NCBI RefSeq assembly: GCF_000182925.2
Contig: NC_026507.1
Span: forward strand, 1,426,001-1,490,000
Direction: 5' to 3'
Length of the DNA stretch: 64,000 nt
Origin: Neurospora crassa OR74A
Lineage: Eukaryota; Ascomycota; Sordariomycetes; Sordariales; Sordariaceae
This document shows, one piece after another, positions 50,001 through 62,859 of this stretch. Made by a program: the position numbers and the translations under genes. Numbering within the stretch: position 1 is the first letter of the stretch; every line of letters begins with the position of its first letter. The notes under the pieces were generated by a model, which saw only the letters and a list, made by a program, of their open reading frames with translations, was not told the origin of the DNA and did not search any database.

Positions 50001-53000
50001 CAAGGCCATGATCCTACCCACCTCCAAAGAAGAAGACAAGAACTTGAAGAAGAGATATGCCGTCTTCAATGACGATGGCAGTCTTGCGGAGCTCAAGGGC
50101 TTCGAAGTGAAGCGAAGAGGCGAGTTGAAGCTCATCAAGATTTTCCAGCAGCAGATCTTCAAGTTTTTCCTGGAGGGTACCACCCTGGCGGAATGCTATA
50201 ATGCTGTCGCCAAGGTCGCTAACCGCTGGCTTGATGTACTGCATAGCAAGGGTGCAACGCTTGCGGATGAAGAACTTATGGAACTGATTTCTGAGAATCG
50301 CAGCATGACCAAGACGTTGGAGGAGTACGGAAGCCAAAAGTCAACATCCATCACCACAGCCAAGCGCCTTGCCGACTTTTTGGGCGAGCAAATGGTCAAA
50401 GACAAGGGTTTGAACTGCAAGTTTATCATTTGCGCCCGACCCAAGAATGCCCCGGTCACCGAACGTGCCGTGCCGGTTGCCATCTTCTCTGCCGAAGAAG
50501 AAACGAAGAGGATGTATCTCAAGAAATGGCTCAAAGAGGAGCCTGCTGATACCGACCCTCGAGCACTCCTTGACTGGGATTACTATCTCGAACGTCTTGG
50601 GTCCGTCATCCAGAAGCTCATCACCATCCCAGCCGCTCTGCAAAAAGTTCGCAACCCGGTACCGCGCGTGCCGCATCCGGACTGGCTGCAGCGGAGGATC
50701 AACATCAAAGACGATAAGATGAAGCAAAAGAAGCTTACGGACTTGTTTGGGCCTACCACCAAAGGCCCTCTGCAAGATATCACCCACCTTGCGAACGGCA
50801 CCCAGCTTGGAGATATGGAGGACTTTGGGAACTTGCTGAAGCCCAAGACTGTCAGTGATGCTATTTCCGCCACGCAAAAAACGGTGACGGCTCAGAAACG
50901 CAAGGATCCGGAACCAGCAGCAGCCGAGAACCTGGACCCGTTTGCGGCGCTTCCCAAGAAGATGCCGTCGCCTAGCGAGGATTACGCGGCTTTCTTGGAG
51001 TACCAGAAGCAAAAGTGGAAGCTCCAGAAGCAGGCAAGGGCTCGTAGGCGACACTTGTTTGGCGAAAGGCGTGGCAACGCGCAGAGCAACATCCAGCAGA
51101 CGTTCCGCAGTCAGGCTGAGATGACATTCCGAAACACTTGGCAGTTGCTGCAGCTGAGGGCATCAGACAGTCCAGGCATTGTCGTTGCCCATGTGCTGAT
51201 CGATGCCAAGATCCACACTCTCAAGATTAACGTGCCCCGGCAAGTATTCTTGAACTTGAAGAGTAGGGAACTGCCCGACATTGAAGTTGAAGGCTGCCAT
51301 GTTGAACAGGTCAACCATACATTGCCTAATGGCCACTCTTCTGTGCATCTCTTCAAGCTTACGGTGCCGGAGGACATCTACTTTGCGGAAGCAGAAAAGT
51401 TCTCTCTGTTATTCAACCATCCCAGTGTGGAAGGCGTGTATGAGAAACAGCTACCGCTCAACATGCGCGCCCTTCTTCAGCTGGGAAATCTTTGCACTAT
51501 CGACGAAAGCCAACCTGGTGTACTTGGAAAGGGTCTTGACCAAGGATTCGACCTGTCCGGGTTGAAGAGACCACTCAAGCCGAGAGAGTACTTGGGCGAT
51601 GCCCGTATGGCCTACATCTATCTCTCCCACATTAGCGCTGGTGAGCGCCAGATCTTTGGTCTTTTCTCCACCACCAGTGACCAAGCCCACGTCATCATCC
51701 AGCAGAGGACCAAGGATGGAGGGCAAGACCTGCCAAACATCAACAAGCTCTATGCCGACATGTTGGCAAGGAGGAATCAGGAGGCCGCTGGAGCGGAGTG
51801 GCAAGAGTGTTTCCCGTACCAGGAAAAGCTGAATATCAAGATCACCCAAGTTACCACCCGCCGGAAAGCTTTCCTTGAGGTTGGCGACATTGTCAAGAAA
51901 CTGAGAAAGGAAGAGTCCGGACCGACCATGGTGGTCATCCAATCCTCACAGCGCAATCTATTGGTTCATGAGATTCCCATCTTGGGGGAATTCCCTGTGA
52001 TGCCATTGCGATATGATCAAGGGGACAGCTCACTGCCCCCACTAGGCTGGCAAAGTGTGGTGGCCCGTCGGTTGGTCAATCACTACCTCAGCCTGGGTTC
52101 CTGGATCACCCATATGACGGCTCTTGCTCGGTACGGCGACGTACCGCTATGCAACCTGGAGCGAGACGATCCCCGTTTCCTGATCGATATCGCATATGCT
52201 CGCCGGCTCATGGCCAACAATGTCGTGCTCTGGTGGTCACCGAGTCCGCGCCCCGACCACGCTGGTTATGAGAAGGACGATGTGGTTGGCCCACTCGATC
52301 AGGTTCAGATGCCGTCCGTCAACAATCCCGGCACTTATGCTTCGGTGTGTATAGACCTTGAGGTGCGGAACTTGGCTATCAACACCATTCTCACATCTTC
52401 GCTCATCAATGAGCTGGAAGGTGCGGATAACATATCTTTCAATCCCGCCGCCGATGCAACCGGTAGTGGAGACGGCGAAGAATTTCTTTATTCGGAGAAC
52501 GCTTTTGCCAATGCTGGCGTGCAGGTGCTCCGTGAGATGGTCAAATCATGGTGGGCGGAAGCTTGCAAGGGGTCCACGATGGCCGACGTGATGGTTCAGC
52601 ACTTGGTCCGTTGGGTCGAATCGCCAGCCTCGTGCCTGTACGATCGTGCTCTGCATTACTATGTCCAGATGATGAGCCGCAAGGCGCTCCTCCAGCTCAT
52701 GGCCGATTTCCGTCGCGTAGGATCGCAGGTCATCTTTGCCAGCTCCAACAGACTTCTCCTCCAGACCACCAAGTCCGAGGTTGGAAATGCGTATGCATAT
52801 ACCCAGTACATTCTCAAGAGCATCAAGGGCAAACCACTCTTTCACTTTATCGACCTCGAAATCAAGGAGTACTGGGACTACCTGGTATGGTATGACGAGT
52901 TCAACTACGGCGGCAAGGCGACACAAGAGGTGCTCGAGCGGGACGAACAGGACCTGCAGATGATTATGCACTGGCAAATGGCAACCTTTCTCCCTGTCCG

Positions 53001-53991
53001 TCTGCAGCCCATCTTCCGCGACTGGGTCGTCGAGTTTATCCAGCTGATGCACAGCATCAAGCGACCCTCCTTTGGCAGCGACCCAACAGCCACGCCACGT
53101 CTCACCCAACTGCCCGTCAACATGCGCAATGGCAATCTCGGCGAGGACGGCGCCGTCGGGCAAATCATCCTGGGCAAAGCGTTCGAGAAGCCTCTCAAGA
53201 AGGAAATCGCCAACCTCATCAACACGCAAAGGCGCGAGCTCCTGCACCCGGAGCTGGCAGGCGATTACACATTTCCCCAACTACCGGGATCTCACCTGTC
53301 TCACCTGTCTATGTCCAATGCCAAGTCGAGTAATACCAAGAACGCGGCAGGAAAGAAAGTAGCAGCGTCGGCCAATCCGGTGCTTGAGCTGGTCAAGGCC
53401 CTGATGCAGGTTTTATCTTTGGACAAGAACATCACGCTCGAAGCGCGGCTGCTGCGCAAGGAACTCCTCGCCATGTTCGACGTACGCGAGTTCAGCAAGG
53501 ACGGCGCGTTCCAAAACCCATCGGAAAGTCTGAAACTGGCCCAGTTCAGCTGCGAAAACTGTACCATGGCTAGGGACATTGATCTCTGTCGAGACGAGGA
53601 CTTTATGAGTTTGGCGGCCGTTTCTGACGTGTCAGCAGCAGGCGGAGCGGCCGGCGGCGAGTTGGAAGGAGCTGCTCCAGGACAAGAAAAGGGAAGGTGG
53701 AAATGCCCTTACTGCGAAATGGACTACGACAGGAACGAGATTGAGGAGAGGCTGGTGGCGGAGGTGGAGGCCATGGTGGTGGAGTGGACGACGCAGGACC
53801 TCAAGTGCGGCAAGTGCGGGGCGCTGAGGGTGAATGAGTTCATGGAGCATTGTACGTGCAGTGGAGAATGGAGGGAGTTGGTCAAGAGGGAGGAGGTGAT
53901 GAGACGGCTGAAGGTGTATAGGAATGTGGCGAGATATTATGGGTTGAGGATGTTGGGGGATGTGGTGGAAGGGGTTGTTGGGGGGTTGTGA
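47022..53991 (+). CDS. pol2: DNA polymerase epsilon catalytic subunit
   Basis: Three exons (47022-47647, 47713-47858, 47912-53991) give 2283 aa, full length for the family. The leading-strand replicative polymerase is recognisable throughout. N-terminal: DFIVDIREYDVPYHVRVMID. 3'-5' exonuclease: FDIETTKLP (~residue 292), YNGDFFDWPF (~381), YSVSDAVATYYL (~476). Polymerase: DVASMYPNIM (~644), KVILNSFYGYVMRKGSRW (~827), ELDTDGIWCMLP (~880). The inactive second polymerase-like half follows. Two C-terminal Cys modules are intact: CENCTMARDIDLC with CPYC, and CGKCG with CTCSG, the latter region binding accessory subunits. All exonuclease and polymerase acidic residues I could check are present, so the enzyme should be proofreading-competent. 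The two 5' introns are 65 and 53 nt; intron 1 has a GTGGGT donor, and the join reads ASANGGFDLF. Confidence 0.98.
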
Positions 53992-56824
53992 TGTGCTTTC
54001 CTGGGTGTTAATCTACCGTAGAGGCGTTCGAGGTCCATGAGGGTTACCCTGTCCGTATGTATGTTTACCTTTGGCATTGCAATGCAGGTGCTTGTTTTGT
54101 TTTATCTCAACCTCGTTTGGCTAACACGTGATAACGGCGCTGATAGACGAGCTGCTGTGCTTCATGATCGATGAGTGGACTGGTGTGGCGCCGGCCGAGG
54201 GTGTAAATGTGTAAACGTCAGATAGGCGTCAACTCGAAAAAGCCCGAGACGTCTCGGACGGCGCCGACGTACCTAACACGGTGGATGAAAAGCTGCATTT
54301 CCATAGGATATCTGCACTCCTTCTTATCTCTGAACATCAACACCACATTATCTGAGTCCCTTACCAGGTACAGTTATATCATCACTCCATTTTCTTTTCT
54401 TTTATTTATATAATTTTTTTTATTTTTTAATTTTTATTTTTATTATTTTTTTTTTCCCTTGAGCCTATCAGTCGCGGTGCCAGTCGTGGATACAGGGCGC
54501 TTTAGCAGACACTAACGTAGTATGCCATGGCAGGTGACAGTTTTCAGATAGTGATCGGTACCTAGGCGGTAGATCGCTTCAAAAAACTGGTCGTGGCATG
54601 TGGAGGGTCCATGTCACTGGTGTTACGTTGGCTGAAAGCTTATGTACCTAGCTTAATTGAACCTCCTGTGCGACGGCTCAACGTCAAAACAACATCCATA
54701 TCAGGCTGCTTTCCTCCAACATCGCCTTCCATTGTGTCAAACCCACATGGTGTTGGTTACTTCGCAACAATGCTGGAAAAAATGAGGGCGGCCTTTTTCT
54801 CTTTCTTATCAGCATTCAACCCTCTCCGTCGAGTTATTGACGCCGCGGCGCGCGCTGACATGCTCGACTACCCAACCACCATCTCGTCGCCCAAGCGTAA
54901 CCTATCAACAAGTACATGATTGCTGCATGGTACAGTACAGCCAGCCCGCTTGGCTTGATGGCGCCCAATCACGGCGGCCCCAATTTCGCAGGTGACGACA
55001 GTTGAGCCGCAGTCTATAACAGATCATGGCTGCACTTTGTGAAGCTGAACAGCCAGAGAAAAGAACCTCCGTCGCCAGCTCATCGGCAACGGTAGCCGTA
55101 TTGGGGTTGCTTTCCGCTATCATATCGCCGTTCAAACGAGATGCCAAATGATGCCCGCCTCCTCCTCTGAGCTCAGCCCTAAAAGGACAATCGTGAATCG
55201 AGCCCATGAACGCAAGTCACCTATGGAAGACGCCAAACGGTCTTTGTTGCGCCAATCGAATAGCCGCATAGGTACATGGAAGCAAACATTCCCAGCTGAA
55301 CGGAGGCACTCAAGCCCTCAAGCCCCAACACCCATTTGCCAGTTAGCTCACTTGGTTGTTTGCTTCGACATGTTCTGGCCAATTTTATAGCCAGCCACAA
55401 TTCAGGTGGCTGACAACTAACAACTGGTCCGTCTTCTACTTCACTTTTCTACCACCCGGTCTTTTCACTTGCCTAGGTACCTGCCTAACTACCTACCTAG
55501 GCTGTGTTCAGGGCCGCTGAAAAGCCGTAGAGAAAACCGAGCAGTTCTGGTGGCTGTAAGGTGCAGTCTCAAGCTGCACTCTTCGTATTCGGTTGGATTT
55601 AAGTTAACATCTGCAAGTTGCTGCAACCATCTAAATGTTCTATTTGACCAATTAGAAGGCTAGGATCCTTACTGAAATGTTGGCATTTCTTAACTTCCTT
55701 CAAGATCCCTGACCCCATGTTTACGGCTGCAAGAACTTGAAGTAGCAACAAGCCACCTCAGCAACTATGCCCTCTATTGATACAGCACTTCAATTTCTCA
55801 CACCCCAATACCAACAAACACATAGCACCAAAGAGCTTTTCGAAAGAGCCTTACCATTGCAATACTGTACAGGGAGTGCAGCTGCGGGCTATGTGTATGG
55901 TAATACAAAGCCTTCTCTACAGCAATATGTACAGCGGCCCCGAACACAGCCCTACATAGCCGAGCCTCAAAAGTATAACTCACATTGCCCATGTACGGAT
56001 ATCACCACTTTCCCTTTCATGGTACAGTAAGCTAACGCATCTCTCAGCTCAGTCACGGTAATCCCGCCGTTATCCCCCACCAACCCTCTTCGGGCGTCTT
56101 CATCCGGAATCTCTCCACTACAGATTCATCTCGACTTATAGGGCCCGCCCCAAGAATCATTATGACTTTTACACAAAGCCACCCCGGCACAATGGTCGGA
56201 GGGGCCGAGGGACCAGAGAAGAGATGTGATAACGGACCTTTGGCCCTTCTGGCTACGGGTCCAACTCCGCCTCATTAGCCTCGCTTTAGCCCGGTCCACC
56301 TCACCTTGCATAGCATTCATCATCCAGTGATGAGAGAAGGAGAAGAACATACGCTTGTCATTGAGGCAGCTATCTCACTCAAGCGTCATGGTTTAGCACA
56401 CACAATGTGGCTAAACGATAACGATTCTCACCTAGAATGGCCAATTGGTCCTGGTGGTTCTAATCTCAAACTTCATCTTTCCCATAAACAATGAGTTATT
56501 GAAAGCTCATTAGCACCCCGCAAACTCAACCTTAAAGCGTACTCTTCTTTTCCGTTATCCTCCATCCTCTTTTTTTTTTTTGTCTCCAGATTCACAGGGC
56601 TTTCATTACTGCCAAGTGGTCTCGTCTTCTAGCTTTCCATCGTTACCCAGGCAATATCTGACCCTGAGGAATTCCCATATCCCACGTAATATACGGTCCG
56701 TTGTTTCGGTAGTTTTCTTACACGACGCCGGTGTTACTCCTGGGAGATATCAGCATCCAGCTAGAGTTGACCTCGCACCTTTCAGCCCATCTGTCATTTC
56801 TAAAGCGAGGGAAAACCAGAACCG
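53992..56824. other. Gene-free spacer
   Basis: About 2.8 kb without a gene I can support. A T-rich low-complexity segment lies at 54390-54460. TACCTAC patches occur near 55480-55500. The last few hundred bases are the presumed promoter and leader of the MFS gene. Confidence 0.5.
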
Positions 56825-59800
56825 ATGTCCGAACAACATCAACAGCCAACCTCGCGCCACAATGATCCGGAAAAGCGTGGTAGTGGGTCGCCTACCTCCG
56901 ACATCCTGCCTCCGATGGCACCCCTAATAGCCTCCCATCACCCGCCGGGACCCCATCGCTCCTACTCGGAACCCGTCCCGATGATCAATCAGCACCATCA
57001 TACCCGCCAACCGCCACGCACGGGAGAGTCGTCAACCGACGAGGATGAGGAGGTCTTGGTCCGCGTTCTGGATCCGTCCAAGCTCGAAGAAAACATACCC
57101 TCGTTCGAAGATTGGAAACCTGGCAAGCAGGAGCTAGCAGTCATGATTACCATGGCCATCATCAGTCTCATGGTGGCGCTCGACGCCACCATCCTCGTGT
57201 CCGTTCTGCCCACGCTGGCTGAAGACTTTGGGGGGACATCGACGGACGCCTTCTGGGCGGGGACGTCCTATCTCCTCACATGCGCTGTATGCCAGCCCTT
57301 CATCGCCGCCTTGTCGGACATTTTTGGGCGCAAGGAGATGCTCTTTGTGAGCGTGCTGCTCTTCACGCTAGGCACGGCTTTGTGCGCACCCATTGCCAAA
57401 GGCTTCGCCGTGTTCTTTGCCGGCAGATCGGTGCAGGGGATCGGGGGTGGTGGCATCATCACCATGGGTCAGGTCATCTTTGCGGATATCGTGCCGCTGA
57501 GACAGAGGCCAAAGTACTTCGCTATTGTGCTGGGAGCATGGGCCTTGGGGAGCGTGCTGGGACCATTGATTGGAGGGCTGTTTGTTGAGCATGCGATTTG
57601 GAGGTGGTGCTTTTATTTGAACGTGAGTCTTCGCTTTCTAGAAGTGAGTAGGGCGATTCAATGACTGATACCAACCAATGATTAGTTCCCCTTTTGCGCA
57701 ATGGGCCTGCTTCTTGTGCCCGCCTTTGTCAAGCTCACAACCAAGAAGACCTCTTTAGGCTCCAAGCTGTCCAGAGTCGACTGGCTCGGGGGCTTCCTCT
57801 TCATTGGAGGACTGACCAGTTTTCTCGTCGGCATGTCCTGGGCGGGTATCCAGTTCGAGTGGCGCAGCGTGCAGACAATCGTGCCCATGACCGTTGGCGG
57901 CGTCAGTGTCCTCGCCTCCATCATCTGGGAGAAGTACGGCGCCCGTGAACCCTTCCTTCGCGCATCTCTCTTCTGCTCAGGCTCCGCCATCGCCGCCTAC
58001 GGCTGTGCCCTGTTCCAGGGTCTCATCCTGTTCTGCGCCCTCTACTATGTGCCCTTCTACTTTACTGCCGTCCGCTTCACCTCACCCACGCAGTCCGGCC
58101 TCAACATCTTTCCCGTCACTTGCCTGCTTCTTCCGGGATCTATCGTCATCTCGCTCATGACCTCCCGCCTGGGGCACTTCCGCTGGTCCATCTGGAGCGG
58201 CTGGGTGCTCGCCACCATTGGCTGTGGTCTGCTCCATTACCTGAAGCAAGACACCAAGACCGCCGTATGGGCTGTGATTCTTGCCATCTTCGGCATCGGT
58301 CACGGCATGCTCCTGACCAGCGTCAACGTCGGCATCCAAGCCATCAGCCGGGTCGAAGACGCCGGCAGCGCTGCGGCCATGTACGCCTTTATGCGTACGC
58401 TCGGCATGTCGCTCGGCGTCGCTATTGGCGGCACCGTGTTCCAGAACGTCATGGTCAAGCGGCTCGAGCAGCTCGGGTTGCCCGTCAAGATCGCCCACAA
58501 TTCGGAGCAGTTTGTCCAGCAGATGCTGCTCATGGATCCGAACGATCCCGTGCGGGTCGGCGCCCTCGAGGCGTACGTGGTTGGCTTCCACGGCGTCTTT
58601 TGGATCATCACCGGCGCCGGGGTGGCGGCGCTGATCTGCAGTCTGTTCATCCAGCATCACAGCATGGATAAGATCCTCGAGTCCAAGTTTGTCCTGCGCG
58701 GCGCCAAGGTACCGCCTGTCATGTTTACTGATGCAAGGCCGGGCCAGACGGTGACGGCGCCGGCGCCTGTCATGGCTGTGGTGTCAAATCCGCATAACAA
58801 TCATAACCACCACGGGGGTAGTACAGCCGCTGCTGCTGATTCTCATGCCACAGCCGTTCCCGGGCGCAACAGCGAAAGACTTCCCAGACTTTTCGGTGGC
58901 GGCGGCGGCGGCGGCGGCGGTGGTGGTGGTGGTGGTGGTGGTGGTGGTGGTTATGTTGCTCACTTCACTGTCCCATCAAGACTAGCTTCAACAAAGTCAA
59001 CCGGTTCAGATACAGACAGCACCAATGGCAAAGAAGCCGTAGTGGAGGAGCAGCACGACAACAATGACGGTACCTACGATTGTGCGCCTTCCTCGTCCAC
59101 CAGCACGGATATCAACAATAGGGCTCGTGAGCAGCAGCCGCAACAGCAGCAAGCGCAGTCGCAGGAAGATGGAGGGGAATCCACTGATTCGGAGGCGGCA
59201 AGATGGGAACAGGCTGTTGCAGTGACGTACTGTAACGGGCCTGATGGCCAGCGGTACCCGGTTTTCCTCCTTTCCGACGATTACGCATCCCATCAGGCAC
59301 CGGCACCGACGGCACATGACGCTGCTGCTATCAATGATACCGAAGTTGCTGCGAACAACGCCGCCGCCGGTACAATCGGAACCACCCTCAACAGGCACCA
59401 CTCGACTATCTCTACCGCCTCGCTCTCCTCCTCGTCTTCCTCTTCCTCTTCCTCTTCCTCTTCGTCCTCCGCGGACTCTGACGGCTCTTCGGTATCATTC
59501 TCTTTCTCTTCGTCGTCTTCTTCTTCTTCTTCGTCATGCAGCGCCAGCGATAAAGACATTGGCACCGACAACCTTGCGGATGCGGACGTGAACAAGTCAT
59601 TTAGAAGCGACTCTTCCTCTTCCTCTTCCTCCGCCTCGGCTCTCGGACAAGTGACGGAGCTTTCTGTGCCCCGCGCGGGAATCCTTATGGTTCGCCAAGT
59701 CGAAGTCGTTTCTGTCCCACGCGAGGAGGTCGAGGCGGCAAGGGAGGAGGAAAGGCATGCTGAGATTGATGAGAGTTCGTCGTACAATTCTCATTCTTCT

Positions 59801-60172
59801 CCTTCAGGTGGTGGTAGAGGTAATGAGGAGGAGGAGGAGGAGGAGGAAGCTTGGCCTTTGAAGACGACGATGACGACAACGACGAGGAGTGAACAACAAG
59901 GGGAAGGGGGAAGAAGGCAAGAGAGTGGTGGGAAGGGGGTGGGGGTGGGGTTGATGCCGCCGACGGATCTGGATCTGGATCTTGAGCAGCAACAGCAATT
60001 GCAGGAACAGCAACAGCAACAGCAACAACAAACACATGAACAACTACGGAAAAACTCCTTGCCAACACCTGGTGGAACCTTGTACGAAGATGCCTTGTCG
60101 GATGTTAGTGGTGATGAGATCACGGTAGGACCGGGTCCTGGTGGTGTTGGTAGGGCGATATGGGAGGCTTAG
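56825..60172 (+). CDS. MFS transporter (14-TM DHA2 type) with a very long low-complexity tail
   Basis: Exons 56825-57622 and 57686-60172 (63-nt intron) give 1094 aa. After a hydrophilic N-terminus of about 100 residues come transmembrane helices with the family motifs: ALDATILVSVLPTLAEDF, motif A ALSDIFGRKEM (~160), GRSVQGIGGGG, and the antiporter motif C GAWALGSVLGPLIGG (~237). About 14 helices are countable up to ~residue 590, as in proton-drug antiporters of the DHA2 group; the substrate is unknown. The remaining ~490 residues are exceptional: poly-Gly (~672-690), poly-Ser runs (~846-900), poly-Glu and poly-Gln, with short ordered-looking pieces such as WEQAVAVTYCNGPDGQRYPV and GRAIWEA at the end. 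The tail is continuous in frame with the transporter and should face the cytosol. No stop or splice signal I can see would shorten it. Confidence 0.88.
58905..58950 (+). repeat. GGC/GGT triplet repeat coding for poly-Gly
   Basis: Consecutive GGC then GGT codons inside the transporter tail. Because it uses two codon blocks rather than one, it looks like two expansions. Confidence 0.9.
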
Positions 60173-60719
60173 CTGTGACACCCAAGCAAGTAGCGTAATA
60201 TGAATTTGGGGGGGGGGGGGGGGGGGGGGGAAGAGGAGGTTACTACTTGTGGGTTTGTCAGTTTAGTTGTTCCATGAGGATTGTTAGGTGGTAGAATACA
60301 TACAAGTACCTCTACATACATATACATGGGAAGGTATGTCGGATCAACTCACTGCGTGGACTAAAGGCTTCGAAAATTTGGATTCTCTTTTGTATTTTAA
60401 TCAACTCATAAAGTATGGTAACAGCTAAACTTTTGCTCTCTCTTTTGTTTTTTCTTATGGGCCCTTTCCTCCCGGTTACGTACTGTAGTATTCACGTTGT
60501 CTGGGATTGTGGATGCTTCATTTGAAGGGTTAGGTAGGTTGGAGTCATCGTAGTACTTCGAACTGTACCTTACTTTTTTTTATGTTGCCTGACGCAGTCT
60601 GGTCAGGCAAGAAGGAACTTTAGTGTTTTGATCAGTTGAAGTGTATTAGTCAACTTTGAACTATCTAAAATGTCTCTTTTTCCCGAAGAGTCAGGAAGTT
60701 TAGGTAGGTGTAGTGGCGC
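60173..60719. other. 3' spacer of the MFS gene
   Basis: Contains a G23 run and GTAGGTTGGA/TAGGTAGGT patches near 60530-60710. No gene seen. Confidence 0.5.
60208..60230. repeat. G23 homopolymer downstream of the MFS gene
   Basis: A run of 23 G starting 36 nt after the stop codon. Nearly the same length as the three intronic G22 runs. Confidence 0.95.
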
Positions 60720-60720
60720 C

Positions 60721-60872
60721 CTACAATGTTCAAGACACTCGATGATCATTTCGCGCAACCCTTCAGCATATCCTTAGAAGTTGTTCTACTTCACCTTTCG
60801 ATTATTGTTGCGTCGTCGGTAAATTTTTCTTGTTTGGTTTTTCTTTCTTCCCTTTCCTTTTAAGCATGTAAA
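60721..60872 (+). repeat. Direct repeat, copy 1
   Basis: Starts CTACAATGTTCAAGACACTC and ends near CATGTAAACCTG. It aligns along its length with 61661-61815, with scattered substitutions and small indels. Confidence 0.75.
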
Positions 60873-61209
60873 CCTGCTAGTGCTTTCTTGAATGGTTGTT
60901 ACAGGCATAGCGCCCTGCCTTTCTTTGCAACTGTGAAGAGCTCAGCTGGTGACGGAATGCTGGGCGTGTGTATAAAACGAAGTGGAAGTTCTGGAATTGT
61001 TGGTATGTTTTTAATCTATCCAAGTTCTGGCATGGGAAAGACCCTTGAAAGGGGCGGAAATTATGCACCTTCTTCCTCTTTTACCTCCGATCTCCTCTTA
61101 TTCTGCTCCAGCAACACGCCCTTTGACAGGGCACATTATCATTAATGAATGGACGAAGGCAATAGATTACCTGTAATGATGAAATGGATGAGTGTAAAAA
61201 GTGGTGTAA

Positions 61210-61535
61210 AAAGTGCAAAAAAAGTTTTCGAAACCGCCCGGGCAGGATCGAACGAACCACTTCCACGAAAGTGGCGGACAATGACCACAGTTGTAGAGAT
61301 GAGACACCCACCCAGTACTAACTGCGCCAGCCACCCTTGGTGATTATGGCTGCTGAAGATACATTCTAAGTACCGGGTCGCTATCAGAATTCCTTAGCCT
61401 CCAGAGACGGCAGGACCGTGGAGCCGATCCGTATCATTCACTTGGAACGAGATTTGAACCCGACCTTCACTCCGGTTCTCCACCCTCCGATGGCAATGTA
61501 CAAAGTTCGAGTTCGGCACGTTGTCGGAGGAAAAT
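61210..61535 (-). repeat. tRNA-like Pol III-style repeat, copy A
   Basis: Read on the minus strand, the core has an A-box-like TGGCGCAGTTAG, a B-box-like GTTCGATCC and then T-runs (CTTTTTTTGC, ACTTTTTAC) within about 40 nt. Upstream on the same strand is a second B-box-like GGGTTCAAATCTC and a conserved GGAGGGTGGAGAACCGGAGT block. The A-box flank TGTCTCAT resembles a tRNA-Met anticodon arm, but the stems do not fold into a convincing tRNA, so I treat it as a tRNA-derived repeat rather than a functional gene. Confidence 0.6.
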
Positions 61536-61660
61536 GTAGAGTTCAGATCAGTAGAAGTACTTATGAATAGTTGAGAAGGTCTACCTATCTCAGAAAATCA
61601 AAAGGCCGACTACCTCTAGGGAGTAGGGGCAGGTGCACCCACTTTTTTTCCTACGCACAT

Positions 61661-61815
61661 CTACAATGTTGAAGACACTCGAAGATAGTTCTGCGCAAAC
61701 CCCTTAGTATGTCCTTAGATACTGGTATACTTTACCTTTTGTTACTCTTTTGTTTACCTGTAGATTTGTTTGTTTACTTTCTCTTTCCGCTCTTCCTTTT
61801 TGAGCAAGTTGACCT
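61661..61815 (+). repeat. Direct repeat, copy 2
   Basis: Starts CTACAATGTTGAAGACACTC and ends near GCAAGTTGACCTG. With copy 1 it flanks tRNA-like copy A, so the locus looks like an old tandem duplication of a ~940-nt unit. Confidence 0.75.
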
Positions 61816-62267
61816 GATTGCGCATCTTCATGCTTTACCTGCGATATTCTCCCATTCTTACCCTTCCCCAGTAGTGCGGCCTTTGATGCAGCATATCTAA
61901 CTTACAGAGCTGATGAGAGCGGCTTCGACTTGTCGGGCACGCATTACTCAACGGCAGTTGTCAAGTTCCCATTTCCTTTCTCGACAGATATCTCTTGCTG
62001 CAGCTACTTGTCACGGCACGACATTGAGCCACTTCCCCAAAGGTCCGTGTTCCTCGCAAAAGGATACAAGTAACCAAAGCTGGCAATTCGGTCGCTCAAG
62101 TGGTCTTATATAGGTAGTTGTGACAGAGAACCAAGCCGTCACACTACTGACGAACAGGAGGCTAGAAATGCAATCATCACAACCAGGATCAAGGAGTCGA
62201 GTAAATAATAAATAATTGATGAGTGGTGGTTTGGTGTTACTGGGAGTAGTAAAAAGGAATGAGAGGT

Positions 62268-62620
62268 CAAAAAGTACAAAAAGTTGTTCAAAGCATGCCC
62301 GAAGGCCGGTTCGAACGAACCGCTTCTTCTAAGGAAGAGGGCAGTTACGAGCAGAAGTGGCGCGCTTCACCTCTGACGACTACGCTGTCTTCCCCACGGT
62401 GGTCTGATGACTGTACCTTCCAAACACAGACCTTAAGTACTGGGTACCTCGCTATGAGACTTGGTCTTGCCTACCCATACAGACACTGTTTGCCCACGGC
62501 AAGAGCCAGAAGCAAGAGCCAGACCATACCATTCACATGTGACGAAACCCGAATCATTCACTCCGGTTCTCCACCCTCGGAAGGCAATACACAAAATTCG
62601 AGTTTGACATGTACGCGCAT
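62268..62620 (-). repeat. tRNA-like Pol III-style repeat, copy B
   Basis: On the minus strand it has a B-box-like GTTCGAACC preceded by a degenerate A-box region (CAGCGTAGTCGTCAGAGG), then ACTTTTTGTACTTTTTGAC. The upstream CCACCGTGGGGAA and GGAGGGTGGAGAACCGGAGT blocks are shared with the other copies. The A box is the most eroded of the three. Confidence 0.6.
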
Positions 62621-62859
62621 CGACGAAGGGCGAAGATTGACGCAAGAAAACATGACGGAATGGGTAACTCACCGTGGCTTTCTCATGGTTGAGTTTTCAC
62701 GTGTCGTCCACTGGTGTATCCTTCAGCTCCCTCCTTGCATTTGCAGCGCCGGATTTGAGCGCCTTCTTTTTATCAATAAGGTAGCTTACTTAGTTAGCTA
62801 TCTACTCTGTGCGCAAAAGGAAAGGACTCCTGGAGCTAGTCGGTGATCAGGTGGTCAAT

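Noticed and set aside
54593-54919. Plus-strand frame of 108 codons
   Set aside because: No recognisable domain, no supporting neighbours, and overlapped by other chance frames.
58082-58660. Minus-strand 192-codon frame within the transporter gene
   Set aside because: Shadow of the GC-rich coding strand; the plus strand carries clear MFS motifs.
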